From NCBI GenBank assembly GCA_950295325.1, contig OX485804.1, positions 27,530,001-27,594,000 of the forward strand: a DNA stretch of 64,000 nucleotides, written 5' to 3'. A program made the position numbers and the translations under genes. Source of the stretch: Polytrichum commune. Lineage: Eukaryota; Streptophyta; Polytrichopsida; Polytrichales; Polytrichaceae. Below are positions 47,313-59,931 of this stretch, one piece after another (positions within the stretch are counted from its first letter, which is position 1; the number at the start of each line of letters is the position of its first letter). The notes beneath the pieces were generated by a model. That model worked only from the letters and a program-made list of their open reading frames with translations. It was not told the origin of the DNA and did not search any database.

Positions 47313-47812
47313 TCCAGTATAGTACTCTCCCGCTTCAGTACGCATCCCGGTTAAGTGCGCAAATTTTGTGAAAAATTTTAGGGTTCATGCTTTATTGTTT
47401 GACCATGTCATGCAAAGTCTTTTGCCGTGAATGCATGATTTTTTGACGCTCGCCATTCAAAGTCACTTTGTTAACGTTTTGCTGCAACGTTTCAAACAAT
47501 CGTCACAATTCATCGTACATTTGTTCAGCTTCCGTTTGAACACCGGAGCAAAGCAATTGGTCGTCGATGTCGAGGACAGTGATGTGTAGAGCTTCAAAGC
47601 CTTTGAAGCCGGTGGCACTTTCATATTCATCAAATGTCTCCATAAGTTGGATTTCGGTCAAGTGGCTTGCCTCAGGTTTCATCCGTTTCCCGTTGCGATT
47701 CATCGAATCAGAGGGTCTCGAAAGCGATATGAGTGAAGTACACACCTACCAACTAAGTGCGCACCAACGGCTCCAGTTCAAAGTACATACTTATCGTAGT
47801 ACGGTGGTGACG
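47313..47812 (-). mobile_element. Tigger derivative, deleted (about 0.5 kb)
   Basis: The left end has CTCTCCCGCTTCAGTACGCATCCCGG and the right end has AAGTGCGCACCAACGGCTCCAGTTCAAAG. They correspond to the two ends of the full-length Tigger at 56496-59183. Between them only the transposase C-terminus (47503-47640: YESATGFKGFEALHITVLDID) is fused directly to the 5' non-coding part ('ctcaggtttcatccg'). Both terminal repeats are degraded. Confidence 0.65.
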
Positions 47813-47829
47813 TATTCATTAAATTAACC

Positions 47830-49366
47830 TGATAAACGCGTAAAACATCACAGCCGCGCCAAGTTCGTTCCCACGAAGAACCTGCGGTCGTTCACAACAC
47901 AGAGGGAGGAAATCTTTCACAAACACACACACACAAGAAACACTAGAAACTAAGACAACACAAATCGGATTAAGAAATCCGGGATATTACGGAAAATATG
48001 ACATGGATATTTCCGCCTTTCCGGTAGTGGGCCGAGGTAGGGAACACAACACAGGGTATGGACAAGTTCCCACCCTAGAGTAGTAACAACAATAGACTCA
48101 GCGTCCTGAATCCATAGTATAACAACTATATACACTCGATTCTAAGATTCCTTATTACGGGTCATGACTTCCAGGATAAGGTTTTCGCGATAGAGGTAGC
48201 GGATTTTACCTGTATTTCCACTATCCGCTAGATTTTCGACCGTGTCACAAGGACCATAATTCTAGTGTTTTAGGCTAGAATGCTCAGGGAGACTTGGTAG
48301 TTGTTCATCAGGGGTTTCACCCTTTGGGTTGATTTCTTAGGGTTGTCTCCCTATCTCCACTTCCTCCTTCTAACTACTACCCCCTTAGACTGGTGTTATG
48401 ATGGGGGCAGCCCTCCCTCGGGGAGGTGTCCCACTCAAGTATCCGACGCGTGCCACCCCCTTTGACGGGGGAAAAGGTGGAGGAAGTTTTGGGTCTACAA
48501 AACCAGCTTGATCCGGTTTCCGTGATGACACAGTTTCCACTATACCACACGTTGAAACCGAATCCTCCCTCGAGAAAGGTGGAAACAATACATCTTCGCT
48601 CCTATCCTCACAATTGGTAGCTTGTGTTGTTCCACAAGTCACATAGGATAGGACCTAAGATCTGTTGATTTCCGTAACGGCGGGGCTAACATAGGGATAG
48701 GGCTACCACGCCTACCATCCGCGGTGGGAACCAAACGCCAGTCGCGGCAGGTGCATGAGTGTTCTAGACCAGTCCGTTACTGCTGATCGGTGTGATCCAC
48801 CTCCAGGTTACGGCAAGCGGAAGGCGTAAACCAAAACTCTCCCCCTACTATTGGACATGTTTATCCACTGCTGCTCATTGTCGGTCCCTAGTTGGACGGA
48901 GTAAGTGGGGAAGAACCTACCGTGTGCGCGGAACTCCCTTTGCCCAACAACCCCACGGTGGGGTTTTTTCCCCTTGCTCGTCCAATCATTTCCGCCTTTC
49001 CGTGCTTAAAATTCCTCCGCCCATCACCTGCTCACACAGGGGCGTTTTAACCACACGCACCTCGGGGTATGACTGGCCCCCTGTCCTATCACGGAATACT
49101 AACCTAACTAACCTACACAGTGTTAGGGAATGGCGGAAAACTTGGAAACCTCAAGTACGGAAAGGAGGGACCATTTGCATTACACATGGACTTAAGACTC
49201 AACTCAAACCGAAGGTGAAGTAAAGCATAAGGTCCGAATTGAACAAAAGAACATTTGCATTGCAAAATGATGAGGAAAACACCGAAGTGCTCCCTCTTAA
49301 CCAAACTAACACCCACAGGCCATGGTTTCCATGCTGGAAATCGCGGGCCACGTGGCAGTCCTAACA
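47830..49366 (-). mobile_element. Probable LTR (3', minus orientation)
   Basis: On the minus strand the block starts TGTTAGGACTGCC right after a purine-rich TTGAGGTGGAT and could end GCGTTTATCA at 47830, giving TG…CA ends and about 1.54 kb. It has no coding capacity and its composition differs from the flanks. No second LTR is in the window, so this rests on position next to the gag-like gene and on the end motifs. Confidence 0.35.
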
Positions 49367-49477
49367 ATCCACCTCAATGAGAGGTCAAAACCCAAACAAA
49401 GAAAATGATGAGGCGCATAACTCGGGACCACCTAACTACTTACCCAAAACAACCCAAAATGGAATCCTAATTAAAAT

Positions 49478-51437
49478 CTACTCCTTATCCTTTCGCTTCT
49501 TCAATTTGGCTTCCTTCTTATTCTGCTTCCGCTCCTCGCGGCGGTCCACTCTGTCCGTTGCCAAAGATGGAGCACATGGTGGTGGCACTGACACCTCGTG
49601 TCCATCGGGTCCGGGAATCGCTCCTACGCGGTCCACCGTTTCCGCAACGTCCGGTGCCAGAGGTGCGGACAGTTGGTTGTCCGGCGAAAATCCCGGAGCA
49701 AGAATTGCAAGTGGCGGCGGATCCCGGGCAACCACTTGGAAGTCCGTGGCAAGGCTCGGTGTTGAGACCTCGGCCACATGGCAATCACCCAAGGTTTCCT
49801 CACCAACCGCGGCGGAAACTTGGGTGGCATTGGAAACTAACACCTCAGTGGTGGAAACCGGCAGGGCCGTGATCGCCGTGATGTCCTCCATCTGGTCCAC
49901 CTCTTCCGCATGTTGGTTTTCACCTTCTACCGCGGCATCCTGAATTTCCACCATGTCATGAGGAGTCAAGTCGGAGTAGCCCGATGAGGACTCTCTTTCC
50001 TCTGATGACTCAACTACGACGGGAAACAACTCCGTACAGCTAGCAATGAAGGCCTTTATTACTTTCAAAGATGCGTCCATCTTACTCTCTTGATCCATGA
50101 TGAAGGTAACCATCTTCGACCCGGAAACGTGGCCCGCATTCTTCAATTCCACGTCGAACATCTTGGCTTTCCACCACACATTCCCCGAAATTTTTACCAT
50201 GTCACTCACATTTTGTACCGTGAGGGTGGTATCATTTACCTGCTTAAGGAGCTTCTCTCGCTCCGCCTCCAACTTCCGTACTTGTTTCGCGATCTTCCGC
50301 TTTTCCGCCGTAATGTGGTCCACCTTACGCTCCAGCTCCCGCAAACGGCGCGGATCTTGGATGGCCTCCTGTATTGCGGCAACCAAACTCTCCCGCGGAG
50401 GGTTGTCCACCAAATCCCCTACTTGTTGCATTTGCAGCTCATATTCCGCAATCCGGGACCGTACTCCCTCCAAGTCACGGATAATGGAGTCCACCGGATT
50501 GTCCTCCAAGGGGAAGGTGGAGGTTTCACCTCTTACGGGCTTGGTGGCGGACCTGGTCTGCGTCGCACGATTTCCTAACATTAGTTTCCGCTTCTTGGTC
50601 ACGGGCCGCTCTTCGTTGCTTAACTCCACCACATCTTCTTTCTTCGAACCCTCATGGCCATCTCCGGCTCCGAGTCAGTAGTCTGGAGCTCTCGCATGAA
50701 CTGATGCGATATCCATTGGGTTTCCTCTTCGTCTGTGAGTAGGCTTTCGTGTGCGTAAAGATGGGAGAGGAAAGGCCCAATGTAGGAAGGTTGGCCGCGC
50801 TTAGTGTTGGTTGCCAACTTGTGCACCTACTCTCCAATGATGCTTCCCCAATCCACCACCTTCTTTCGGAGTATGCAAGAAGTAAGGTGGTGGCAAGGGT
50901 AAGAGTGATGTTATAGGGTTTTTCCGGGCTGAAGATAGGCACTAGAAAAGCTAACATCCTCCTTTCTCTCTCGTCTTTACAATCCTTCACAAAGTAGCCA
51001 TACTTGGGGTCCAACCTCTGGGAGAATTTATCCCTGGTACAATCCTCTCTCTTAGTGGCCATACCTTCCCCTCCTTGCTTGAACATGTAAACCCTACTCC
51101 ATAATTCCGCATTCCACCTATCCGGTCGGCCCTGGATGGTGGAAGTGTAAACTTGGTCCACCTTCCCAGTAACCAACTCCCTTACCATCGCCTCACATCG
51201 TACTCTCCAAGATTTTTCCCATAACCCGAGGCAACCCATGCGCCTCAAGTCTGCCTCCAACTCATTGCTATCCTCTCGACTAGTGGTGGTGACCACGTGC
51301 ACCTTGCGGAAGGCTAACGGCTTGTCCGCGATCCTCTTCCGTGTTTGGGTCGCCATGGTGATTACAGCCCGCCGTCGCTTGTGCGGTCCGCTCCGCTCCG
51401 CTCTAAGGTTTCCGAATCGAAACGGAATTCCTAACAC
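49478..51437 (-). pseudogene. Gag-like coiled-coil protein of a retroelement, two frameshifts
   Basis: Three consecutive minus-strand frames form one protein. The first runs 51356 (ATG, MATQTRKRIADKPLAF) to about 50860, with WNAELWSRVYMF, FSQRLDPKYGYFVKDC and EKPYNITLTLATTLLLAYSE. The next frame, about 50850-50640, reads VHKLATNTKRGQPSYIGPF LSHLY. The last, 50632-49478, has a long coiled coil (RELERKVDHITAEKRKIAKQ VRKLEAEREKLLKQ) and a Lys/Arg tail. Frameshifts fall near 50850 and 50635. The layout resembles structural ORFs of plant retroelements. No protease, reverse transcriptase or integrase is present, and sequence similarity stops abruptly near 51450. Confidence 0.5.
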
Positions 51438-51449
51438 TAACTCAATTTG

Positions 51450-54400
51450 ATATTTTTAACCACTTTAAGGATTTTAATTTTTCTTTTCAATTCTAAATAA
51501 CCTACCTAATAATCTACTTATAAAGTACTCTACTTATTATGTTTTCCTTGGTCAAACCTATCCTTTAAACTTAAAACAAGGTTACTTAAGATTTTTTTTA
51601 AATGCGGGCCGCGACAAGCCAAACAATTATAGAGTAGGCCATGGACTCTAAAAAGTTTCGTGGATCTATTTTAGATGATGAAAGGACTTGGCCATTGACA
51701 ACCTGGTAAGTAGTTGAGGCAAACATGATTTTAAATTTAAATAAATTTCCTACGAACATAAGATGATCTAAAATTAATCCAAAAATTGGATAATTGAAAG
51801 TGTTTGGTAATAAAATTGTGATTGATTAATGAAGTGAAGTTATAAACGACATTGTTTGAAGCAATAACCTTATTAAATTGAAACCTTGATTAAAAAAGAA
51901 TAAAGTGATAAACCATATATTATGAAATGTCAATATATATGTGGTTTGGCTTATTGGTGCAATCCGAGGATGCTATAATTACTCTGGCCAAGACATTGTC
52001 AAAGAATCTCGACAATCATGAAAGGATGATAATACTGCAAATTTCAAATAACATTAAAAAAGTTAATTAAATGCCAGATTATTGACGATACCAAAGTACC
52101 CTTGGCTTTGGTAAGCAAGACTTAAATGTGATACTTTTGGAAAAAACTATTGTCGATGGCGAGACCTATGCTTGTGCACCAGACCTGGTCCATTTAAAAT
52201 GAACTCACTGCCAAATTATTGCCTGGGAAATTAGAGTGAGGTGAGAGATTGTCACGATTGTATGCACTAACACGAAGAGATTATTCTAGTTTTTATCTCT
52301 TATTCATAATCCAATTAATAGTCCTAATATGAAATAAAGTGTAATTACCTTGTGGTTCCCCTAATAAACCTTATTTGAGACATCTAGATGATACACAAGT
52401 CACATTTTAAGTATGCCCTGAGTGTTTCCCTAGGTTTGTTCATAACCAAAATCTAAATTAAAATTAAAATTAATAAAAATGATATAAAAATGAATTGATT
52501 TTTATTAAAAAATTTAAGAAGGCAAATGACCTTCTTTGTGGAATCACAATGATGCATGAATTACTAGCGTGATTACTAGCCAAAAATTTGTGGCAATACA
52601 ACTTACGAAAAAATTCCACATCACATAAATAAATAATGACAATGGGACATATACAATAAAAGAATAACTAAATTTTATCTAAGAGAGCAACAAAAAATTT
52701 ATCCGTATTTTTTCTTTAAAAAATTGTGGATTCCTAGATATTGGTAAGAAGATCCCCAAACTTACCAACTTGTTCCAGCATAATTTCAATCTTTTATTAA
52801 ATTTTTATTTCTTCTCTTGTATTATAATAATTGATGATGTGATAGTTGGTGGTATAGTAGTACTTGGTTAACATAACATAGGTGTACATGGAATAATATC
52901 TTCTTTTCATAATTATATAGCAATTGCAAGGATCTAGTTGTGCACACTTACCATACTGCCATAATGTTCGTCTATTTCTTTATACCACTTTTTTTTTTTT
53001 CATATCAGTTTCTATAACCTCATTAGTCCTCTTATCAATCTAATATTCTTTAAGAATTAATTTTCTTCTTGCATGATAACCAAACATAATTCAATCCCTT
53101 GATTGCAGCCACAAGTTGAATATGTGGTTTTATCCAAGTAATAATAATAGCTGCCTTCATCTTGGAGGGGGCATAAGACATTATGCATAAGACATTATTG
53201 CTAAGACCAAGCGCTTTTACAGCCTATATTCATCACATTCATTTTTTTGTTGCCTCATTGTTTTGAAAAAATTGAAATTAAAAATCATTCTTAAAACTTC
53301 CCCGTTCATCTCGCCTCGAATAGCAATTAGGTGTTGTATTTCAAAAGAATTTCATTCAATTATTTTTATGCCATCTTCCTCTTCATCGTATTCGTTAACC
53401 TCAATCACATCATTCTTGTCGGGATTTTTCATTTTCTTCACTGTTTCTTTTGTTGGACATCATTTTTTTCTTTCTAACAAGTTGTTTCCTTCTTCTTGTT
53501 GTCACTTCTTTCTTTTCTTGTAAGATTCTAGGTTCAACAGTTGAACCAAAAATTTAACATTGGTATAATTTGATGAAGGTGAAATGCACTAGGAAGAAAA
53601 ATTAAAATTTTAAATTAAAAAAACTAAGGGCGTGCAACATTTTGAAAAATCAATGTTTGGTTATTCCTAAAAATTGGAGCTGTTATTTCTTGCATCCATT
53701 GTGAATTATGTGACCAATTTCCTTATGACTCTCTATACATCTTTTTCATCAATGGTATATCCCTCTATGATTTGAAATAAAAATTAACACACTACTACCT
53801 AAACCATGTCAAAACATGAATACGAAGAAATGAGAGAATGCTACAAACAAACCCTTTTTACTGTAATTTCAAAGTAAAATATTATCATATAATGAAAAAC
53901 ATCTGCCATTTTATTTATAATCCCCAAAAAAATCATTAAATTTTTATTATAACAATATATTTATGCCATAGGCTCGTGCTTTAAAAAAAAAACCAAAGCA
54001 CGTTTTTAGCCTCTCCCACTGCAAAACCCGTTGGACCATGTTAGTGGATAATGTAGGCCTTAGAATATGTCATTTGGAAACCTCAAACTTCATGGTCACT
54101 CTGACATTTTTTCCTAGGTGTAAACCAAAGTGGTCCCATGATGAGTTTAATAGCCAATCACAAATTTTATAGGTTTTAGGACAACTTCATGGTCCATGGT
54201 GTAAACAACCCTAATTGGGATAATCAATGTAGTTAGGCTAGCTTTGAATTGTGGAACACTTGATAAATGCATTAGTCAATGGCATAATAAGCATAATAAA
54301 ATAGAAATATTTGTTTCAAACACCTACTTTGGGGTGTAAAGTGATTCAACACCTATTCTCCTTGAACAAATACTTTTAATATTATTATAAGGAACACTAT

Positions 54401-56380
54401 ATTAAAAAAATTGGGACTTTAGCATAATTTTGGGACTATTATGAAGATAATGGGGAACTCATTGGGAACATATAAGGAACACATAGGGAACACACCGGTG
54501 AGTACAACCCAGGCCATGCATGCATGCTTTGAAACATCCTTAGGATCTCCAACGGCTCACTGGTTGGAATAGCTGAAAAACCAATGTTGACACCTACTCA
54601 ACACTACAATCCATCCTCCATATGTGATACCTTTCTAAGTGTTAAATTCACATATGTGTCAAAGAAAATTGCACTCTCCAGAAAAAATCCAAAAATTACA
54701 CTAGTAAGTGGTAATTGTTAATTGTTTTAAAAATACAAATTATTTTAAAAACAACTATTAAGTTTATGCTCCCCTCTTCAATGAATTCACCTCGATAAGT
54801 GTTAATCTAGACGAAATTGAGGCCATGAAATTTATAACATGATGAAATTGAATCAGGTCCATCATGTACAAATCAAGTTGTGGTTGGCATTTACGATACT
54901 ACATATAGCTTACACTGTCTTCATATATCATCCATTCCACATCATGCATACAATGTTACATTATTGGTCACAAACTCCATCAACCTGTCTAGGATTTAAA
55001 CCTCAAGATCTCTTGCGTCAACCTCTTTATATTCCAATGTTGTGTCATTTGAGGATTTATGTACTTGGCCATGGAATATACATAAGGTAGACGTGTGTTG
55101 TTTAGATACTTTTATCTTTGCACCTACTTCTCGTAGGATATGGAAGGCATAGTTGTTGGTGTGAGATGATTGGCAAATCCAAATCGTGCCCATAGTCATG
55201 TGCCTCGTAATTTTTGGAGCTCATATGAAAAACTTATTCATTATCAAAGTGAAGATTCTAGTTATACAGTAAGTGGTTGTATGTAGCAATGTTATGATGT
55301 TGTGACAAATTTGTGATTTGATTATTTAGAGACGCCGGAAGTTTAGGTCTAAAATGGGGAAAGCCCACGAGTTTATATTGGTAAAAAAAAATTAATTTTA
55401 ATTTTAAAAAACCTCCATTATTATCATCAGAGTTTGGTGCCTAGTGTACAAATATTACCATGTGTAACGTATGTGATACAAATTTTCTATACTACACCCA
55501 ATGAGTGTTAAAGACGCCACATAAATGTTACAAGTTTCCTCACTCCAAAGTGTTACTAGATATCAAGGGTGGACTATAACCACATTGTGCACACCTATAA
55601 GGTACGAAGGCCTTAAAGTAACACCTTCCTTTTGGTGACACTTATTTTTCATCCTTAAGTCGTCAACAAGTGAGTGCAACGGTGTCATCAAGTAAGTCAT
55701 TGTTAATAGCGATTAATCATATGCAGCATTACGTACAACAAAGCACCACTTTGGCCATTCATAGTAGCGATGTAAGAAGGATGCAAGAATGGTTTTATAA
55801 GACCATCAACTTTGGCCAATCATAATGGCCAATCAGGGACCTATCTACACAACAAGGCGGTATAAGAAGTGATCCACGAGGGGGGGGGACAACACCTTCA
55901 TTTAATAGGAGATCCTCACCCATAATAAAGCTAATTTTGTGGTGATTCTCACCTAGCAATCCAACATTAATGCCCCCCCTAGTGGAGAGTAAAATGCTCA
56001 TTTCTTAAAACAACTTTGCAAATTTATTAAATTTTCAATATTTTTTTCCAATTTTCATAGATGGTTAAATCTAAATAGGTAAACTATGTACTATAGATTT
56101 GCTAATCTCTGGATTTTTTTAATTTTTTTAAAAAAATCCCAAGCTATATAACCTGCCTGAAAAAGTAAAAGTTTCTTAAAGTGTCAGCTTAAAGGCCTCA
56201 GTACCTTAAACCTAACCACTTGATACAAATGCATATCTGCCCTTTGAAAAGTCCCATGACATTGACTACGTAACAGATTTGCTAAATCAACTGGACTTTT
56301 CCTGGAATTTATTTCACATCAAGGGAGCCCAAACCTCCTCAAACTGTGCTAGGCTTGTCCACAAATAATGTATGATCTCT
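51450..56380. other. 5-kb AT-rich stretch without recognisable genes
   Basis: I see no open frame with family features, and splice-linked coding is not evident. It contains homopolymer and low-complexity AT runs, a 7-9 base G run (55880-55887), and a few palindromic words. It may hold decayed LTR-retroelement sequence. Nothing further can be supported. Confidence 0.45.
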
Positions 56381-56567
56381 GTTGGTTTTCTTGAGCATGT
56401 GTGTGCACAAGTACAACTTTCACTCTGCTCAAGCTATGGCAGAGCCAATATGCCACATATCTCAAAGTATACTACTAAACGTGAGTTTTCATGTACAGTA
56501 ATCTCCCGCTTAAGTAGGCACCCGTTTAAGTACGCAATTTTTTTTGACAAAAATCAAGGTTCACACT

Positions 56568-58170
56568 TTATTGTTTAAACATGTCATGCAATGTCATTTG
56601 CCGCGTATGCATGAATTTTTTACACTTGACATTCAATGTTAGTTTGTTAACGTTTTGTTGAAACGTCTCAAATGATCGTCGCAATTCATCATACATATGT
56701 CCAGCTTTCATTTGAACATCGGAGCAAAGCGATTGGTCGTCGATGTCGAGGATAGTGTTATGTAGAGCTTCAAAGCCTTTGAAGTTGGTAGCACTTTCAT
56801 CTTCAACAAATGTCTTAATAGGTTGGATTTCGTCATCGATAGGTGGTTCTTCTTCAATTCGCATTGTTTGTAGAACTTCATCAACCTCCTCCAACATAAC
56901 AGCACAATATTCTTCGTTGTTTGCATCATCCATATTTAGAAAACCACTCATTTCTTCCAGTTCGATGGAAATCTGCAAAGCCTCCATGGCTTGCATAACA
57001 TTGACAACCAAGTTGTCGTCAATTTCTTCTTGTTCGTCATTGTTCGGTAAGTTCATAATCTCTGCTTTGATGAAGGCATTCTTGATCGTAGATGCCGAGA
57101 TTGAATCCCAGGCACACTTGACATAATTTGCAGCATCAAGTAAATGTGCAGGATTGCCATAACTGACACCTCTTGTGCCTTGCCGTAACTGCTTTGCTTG
57201 CTCCCTTTTATGGTTCTTCACCTCATCAGTAAGCTCGTAGAAATCAAGAACGTCTTTGAGATACAAATATTTGTATCGTTTTTTAAGAGCTGCAATAATC
57301 CCCATATCACAGGCTGAGGGTTGTTTCCAACTTGTGCAATTGGGAGGAAAGAATATAACCCGAACATTGTCACGTTCAAAAGCATCAAAGTGCCCAGGAG
57401 CATTATCCATCAACAGGAGGACACGGCGTCCAGTTCGCGTTTTCACTTCAGGGAAGAAGACTTCATTGAACCATTTCCAACAAGTTTCCACATCCATCCA
57501 AGCTCTCCCTTGATTGAAATATGGAGCAGGCTATACCCGATTTTTGATGCAGCTCGGTTCCTTCAGTTTCCTGATGAGTGCTCAAAGATCTTATGCGAAC
57601 CTGTAGCGGTCGCAGAGACTATGAGCGATACACGATCTTTGGACCTTTTTCTTTCCTCTGGTTGTCAACATATCTTCATACGGCATTAAAAGGCTATACC
57701 TTGGAAGTAATCGGAAGAACAATCCCATCTCATCCATATTAAAAAAGTTTTCCAAATCATATTGCTCAATGACAGCATACAGTTTTGATGATGTTGCTAG
57801 CAACTCTGGATCATCTTTGTTGACCCTCCTCCTCCTCCGTGAAGCAGAAGATTTTGCAGACTACGACGAGCTCCAAATCTGCTCAACCACTACCACGAAG
57901 CCTTAAATTCTTCTTCAGGAATTGCCAGACTAGATGCAATAAGCTTTGCTTTAGCCATTGTCAAGGACGACAGGACATGTAAATTGGTTCGGCGCATGCC
58001 GTCAATCCAGAGGTAAAGCCGATCTTCCAACTTGGTATATCGACCAACAGAGGCGCGAAACGTTTTCGATTTAGCATCATCAAACATTTGGCGTTGTTCG
58101 TTGCAATATGTTCTCCCGATTATCCCAGACTTTCCGGATGGCGCCTTCACTGACTTCATAATCCCACCCC
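56568..58170 (-). pseudogene. Tigger/pogo DDE transposase, broken
   Basis: Three pieces in order. 58159-57890 is the CENP-B-type HTH (RYTKLEDRLYLWIDGMRR). 57830-57591 carries FFNMDEMGLFFRLLP, the first catalytic Asp. 57497-56568 carries LLLMDNAPGHFDAF, the second Asp, and FFPPNCTSWKQPSACDMGIIA, the third Asp, then a C-terminal tail. A TAG follows KASW in the HTH-DDE linker (near 57896), and frames shift near 57860 and between 57591 and 57497. The order and spacing are those of Tigger-like DDE proteins found in fungi, animals and some plants. Confidence 0.8.
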
Positions 58171-58319
58171 AACACCCGCTTGCTCGGCATGTTCAGCTTG
58201 CTCAACTTTGCAATGATTTCACATCACAGTGCTTCGGTCAAGCAAGTTGCCTCAGGTTTCATCCCGTTGTGATTCATCGAATCAGAGCCACCAGCTGTAG
58301 ATCACACTCCACAAAGTGC

Positions 58320-59030
58320 ACAAAAAGTCCCTTGAAGCAGATCACCAGCCCAACAAAGCAACCTTAAACCCTAAAGATTGCACGATTCCACAAACAATGC
58401 GATATGAGATTGTCGAAGTTTGTCCATCAATATCAACGTCAATGATAAGCAGATTGAACAAAACCAACAGCAAAATCGAGATTGATGCCAAAGTTTCAAA
58501 CCCCCAGCAACTACAGGTCATGCTCCATGACGTGCAAAATAATTCCCCTGAAGCAGATCACCCGCCCAACAAAGCAACCTTAAACCATAAAGATTGCACA
58601 ATTCCACAAACAATGCGATCTAAGGTTGTGAAAGCTTTTCCTCTAAAGCAGATCACCTGCCCAACAAAGCAGCTCTAAACACTCTGTAAATATTGCATGA
58701 TACCCAAACAATGTGATCTGAAGTTGTTGAAGCTTTTCCTCTAAAGCAGATCACCCGCCCAACAGCTCTAAACACTTTGTAAAGATTGCACAATTCCACA
58801 GACAATGCGATCTGAAGTTGTCAAAGTTTTTCCTCTAAAGCATATCACCAACCCAACAAAGCAATTCTAAACACTTGTAAAGATTGCACGATACCAGAAA
58901 CAATGCGATCTGAAGTTGTCAAAGTTTTTGTTCTAAAGCAGATCACCCGCCCAACAAAGCAACTCTAAACACTCTCTAAAGATTGCACGATTCCACAAAC
59001 ACTGCGATTTGAGGTTGTCGAAGCTTGTCC
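58320..59030. repeat. ~95-bp minisatellite inside the Tigger 5' region
   Basis: About six units of 'agcagatcacccgcccaacaaagcaactctaaacactttgtaaagattgcacgattccacaaacaatgcgatctgaagttgtcaaag' type, interrupted once by 58410-58540. Unlike most transposon interiors, this is a regular array between the promoter side and the terminal repeat. Confidence 0.75.
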
Positions 59031-59931
59031 ATCAACATCAAGCCTCAACTTCAATCTAGAACCCTTGAAGCTTGAACATCAAGATTTCAATGTGGAACAC
59101 TGCCAATATGAGTAAAGAACGCACCAACTAAGTGTGCACCAACGGCTCCGGTTCAAAGTGCGTACTTAAGAGGGAGATTACTGTACTCAAACCGATCAAA
59201 TAGGGCTTTCTTCAAAAAAAATGTATGACAACATTACAACCAGAACCAGTAGGTTGATCCAGAGTAACCCCAGAACAAAGTTGCAAGCCATGCTCACCAA
59301 CGTCAATAAAATCCCAGCATCCTGGTGTACCATACCTCTGGGTATTCCATGGTAAGTAGGATTCTCGTTCTGAAATTTGAACCTCAATACTTGTGTTACT
59401 TGAAAAGAAACTGTGTGAGGGAATCTGACTTCACATCTCAGATTGATCTTTGTATTGATAATCTTGAACAATAGCCTGATAGACTGATGTCCACAAGTAC
59501 AATTTTCACTCTGCTCAAGCTGTGGCGGAGCCAACATGCCACACATCTCAAAGTATACTACGAAACATGAGTTTTCATGTACTGGATCCAATAAGATGGG
59601 GCTCTTTTAAAATCTATCATAGAGTTACAACCAAAACCAGCAGGTTGACCTGGAGAGAGATCAGGTCAAAGTTGCAAGACACACCCCACAATTTCAATGA
59701 AATCCAGGCATCATGGTATACCATACCTCTGGACATTCCATGATAAGTAGGCTTGTCCTTTAAACTGCAATATGAATCTCAATATAAGTATTATTTGAAA
59801 AGCACCTGTGTGAGATTAGCTGCGCTTGAGAATGATGCCAAGTCACTGCTGAATTCATGATCTAGGAACCCTGGACCATAGATTAAGTTCTGTAGCACCA
59901 CTCCGTTGCATGTAATTGTTGTCACGGCATC

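Larger units (their letters stand above)
56496..59183 (-). mobile_element. Tigger (pogo superfamily) transposon, 2,688 bp, full length
   Basis: The ends CAGTAATCTCCCGCTTAAGT and the complement CTTAAGAGGGAGATTACTG are flanked by TA on both sides (56494-56495 and 59184-59185). The transposase lies on the minus strand. The 5' region contains a 95-bp minisatellite (58320-59030). Confidence 0.85.
56384..59815. repeat. Tandem duplication split by a Tigger insertion
   Basis: The flank left of the Tigger (56400-56495: 'caagtacaactttcactctgctcaagctatggc…tcatgta') plus the flank right of it (59186-59480) form one unit. The second unit is 59491-59815 ('caagtacaattttcactctgctcaagctgtggc…tcatgtactgg', then 'catacctctggacattccatg'). 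The Tigger went into the TA of 'catgtact' in the first unit. Confidence 0.6.
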
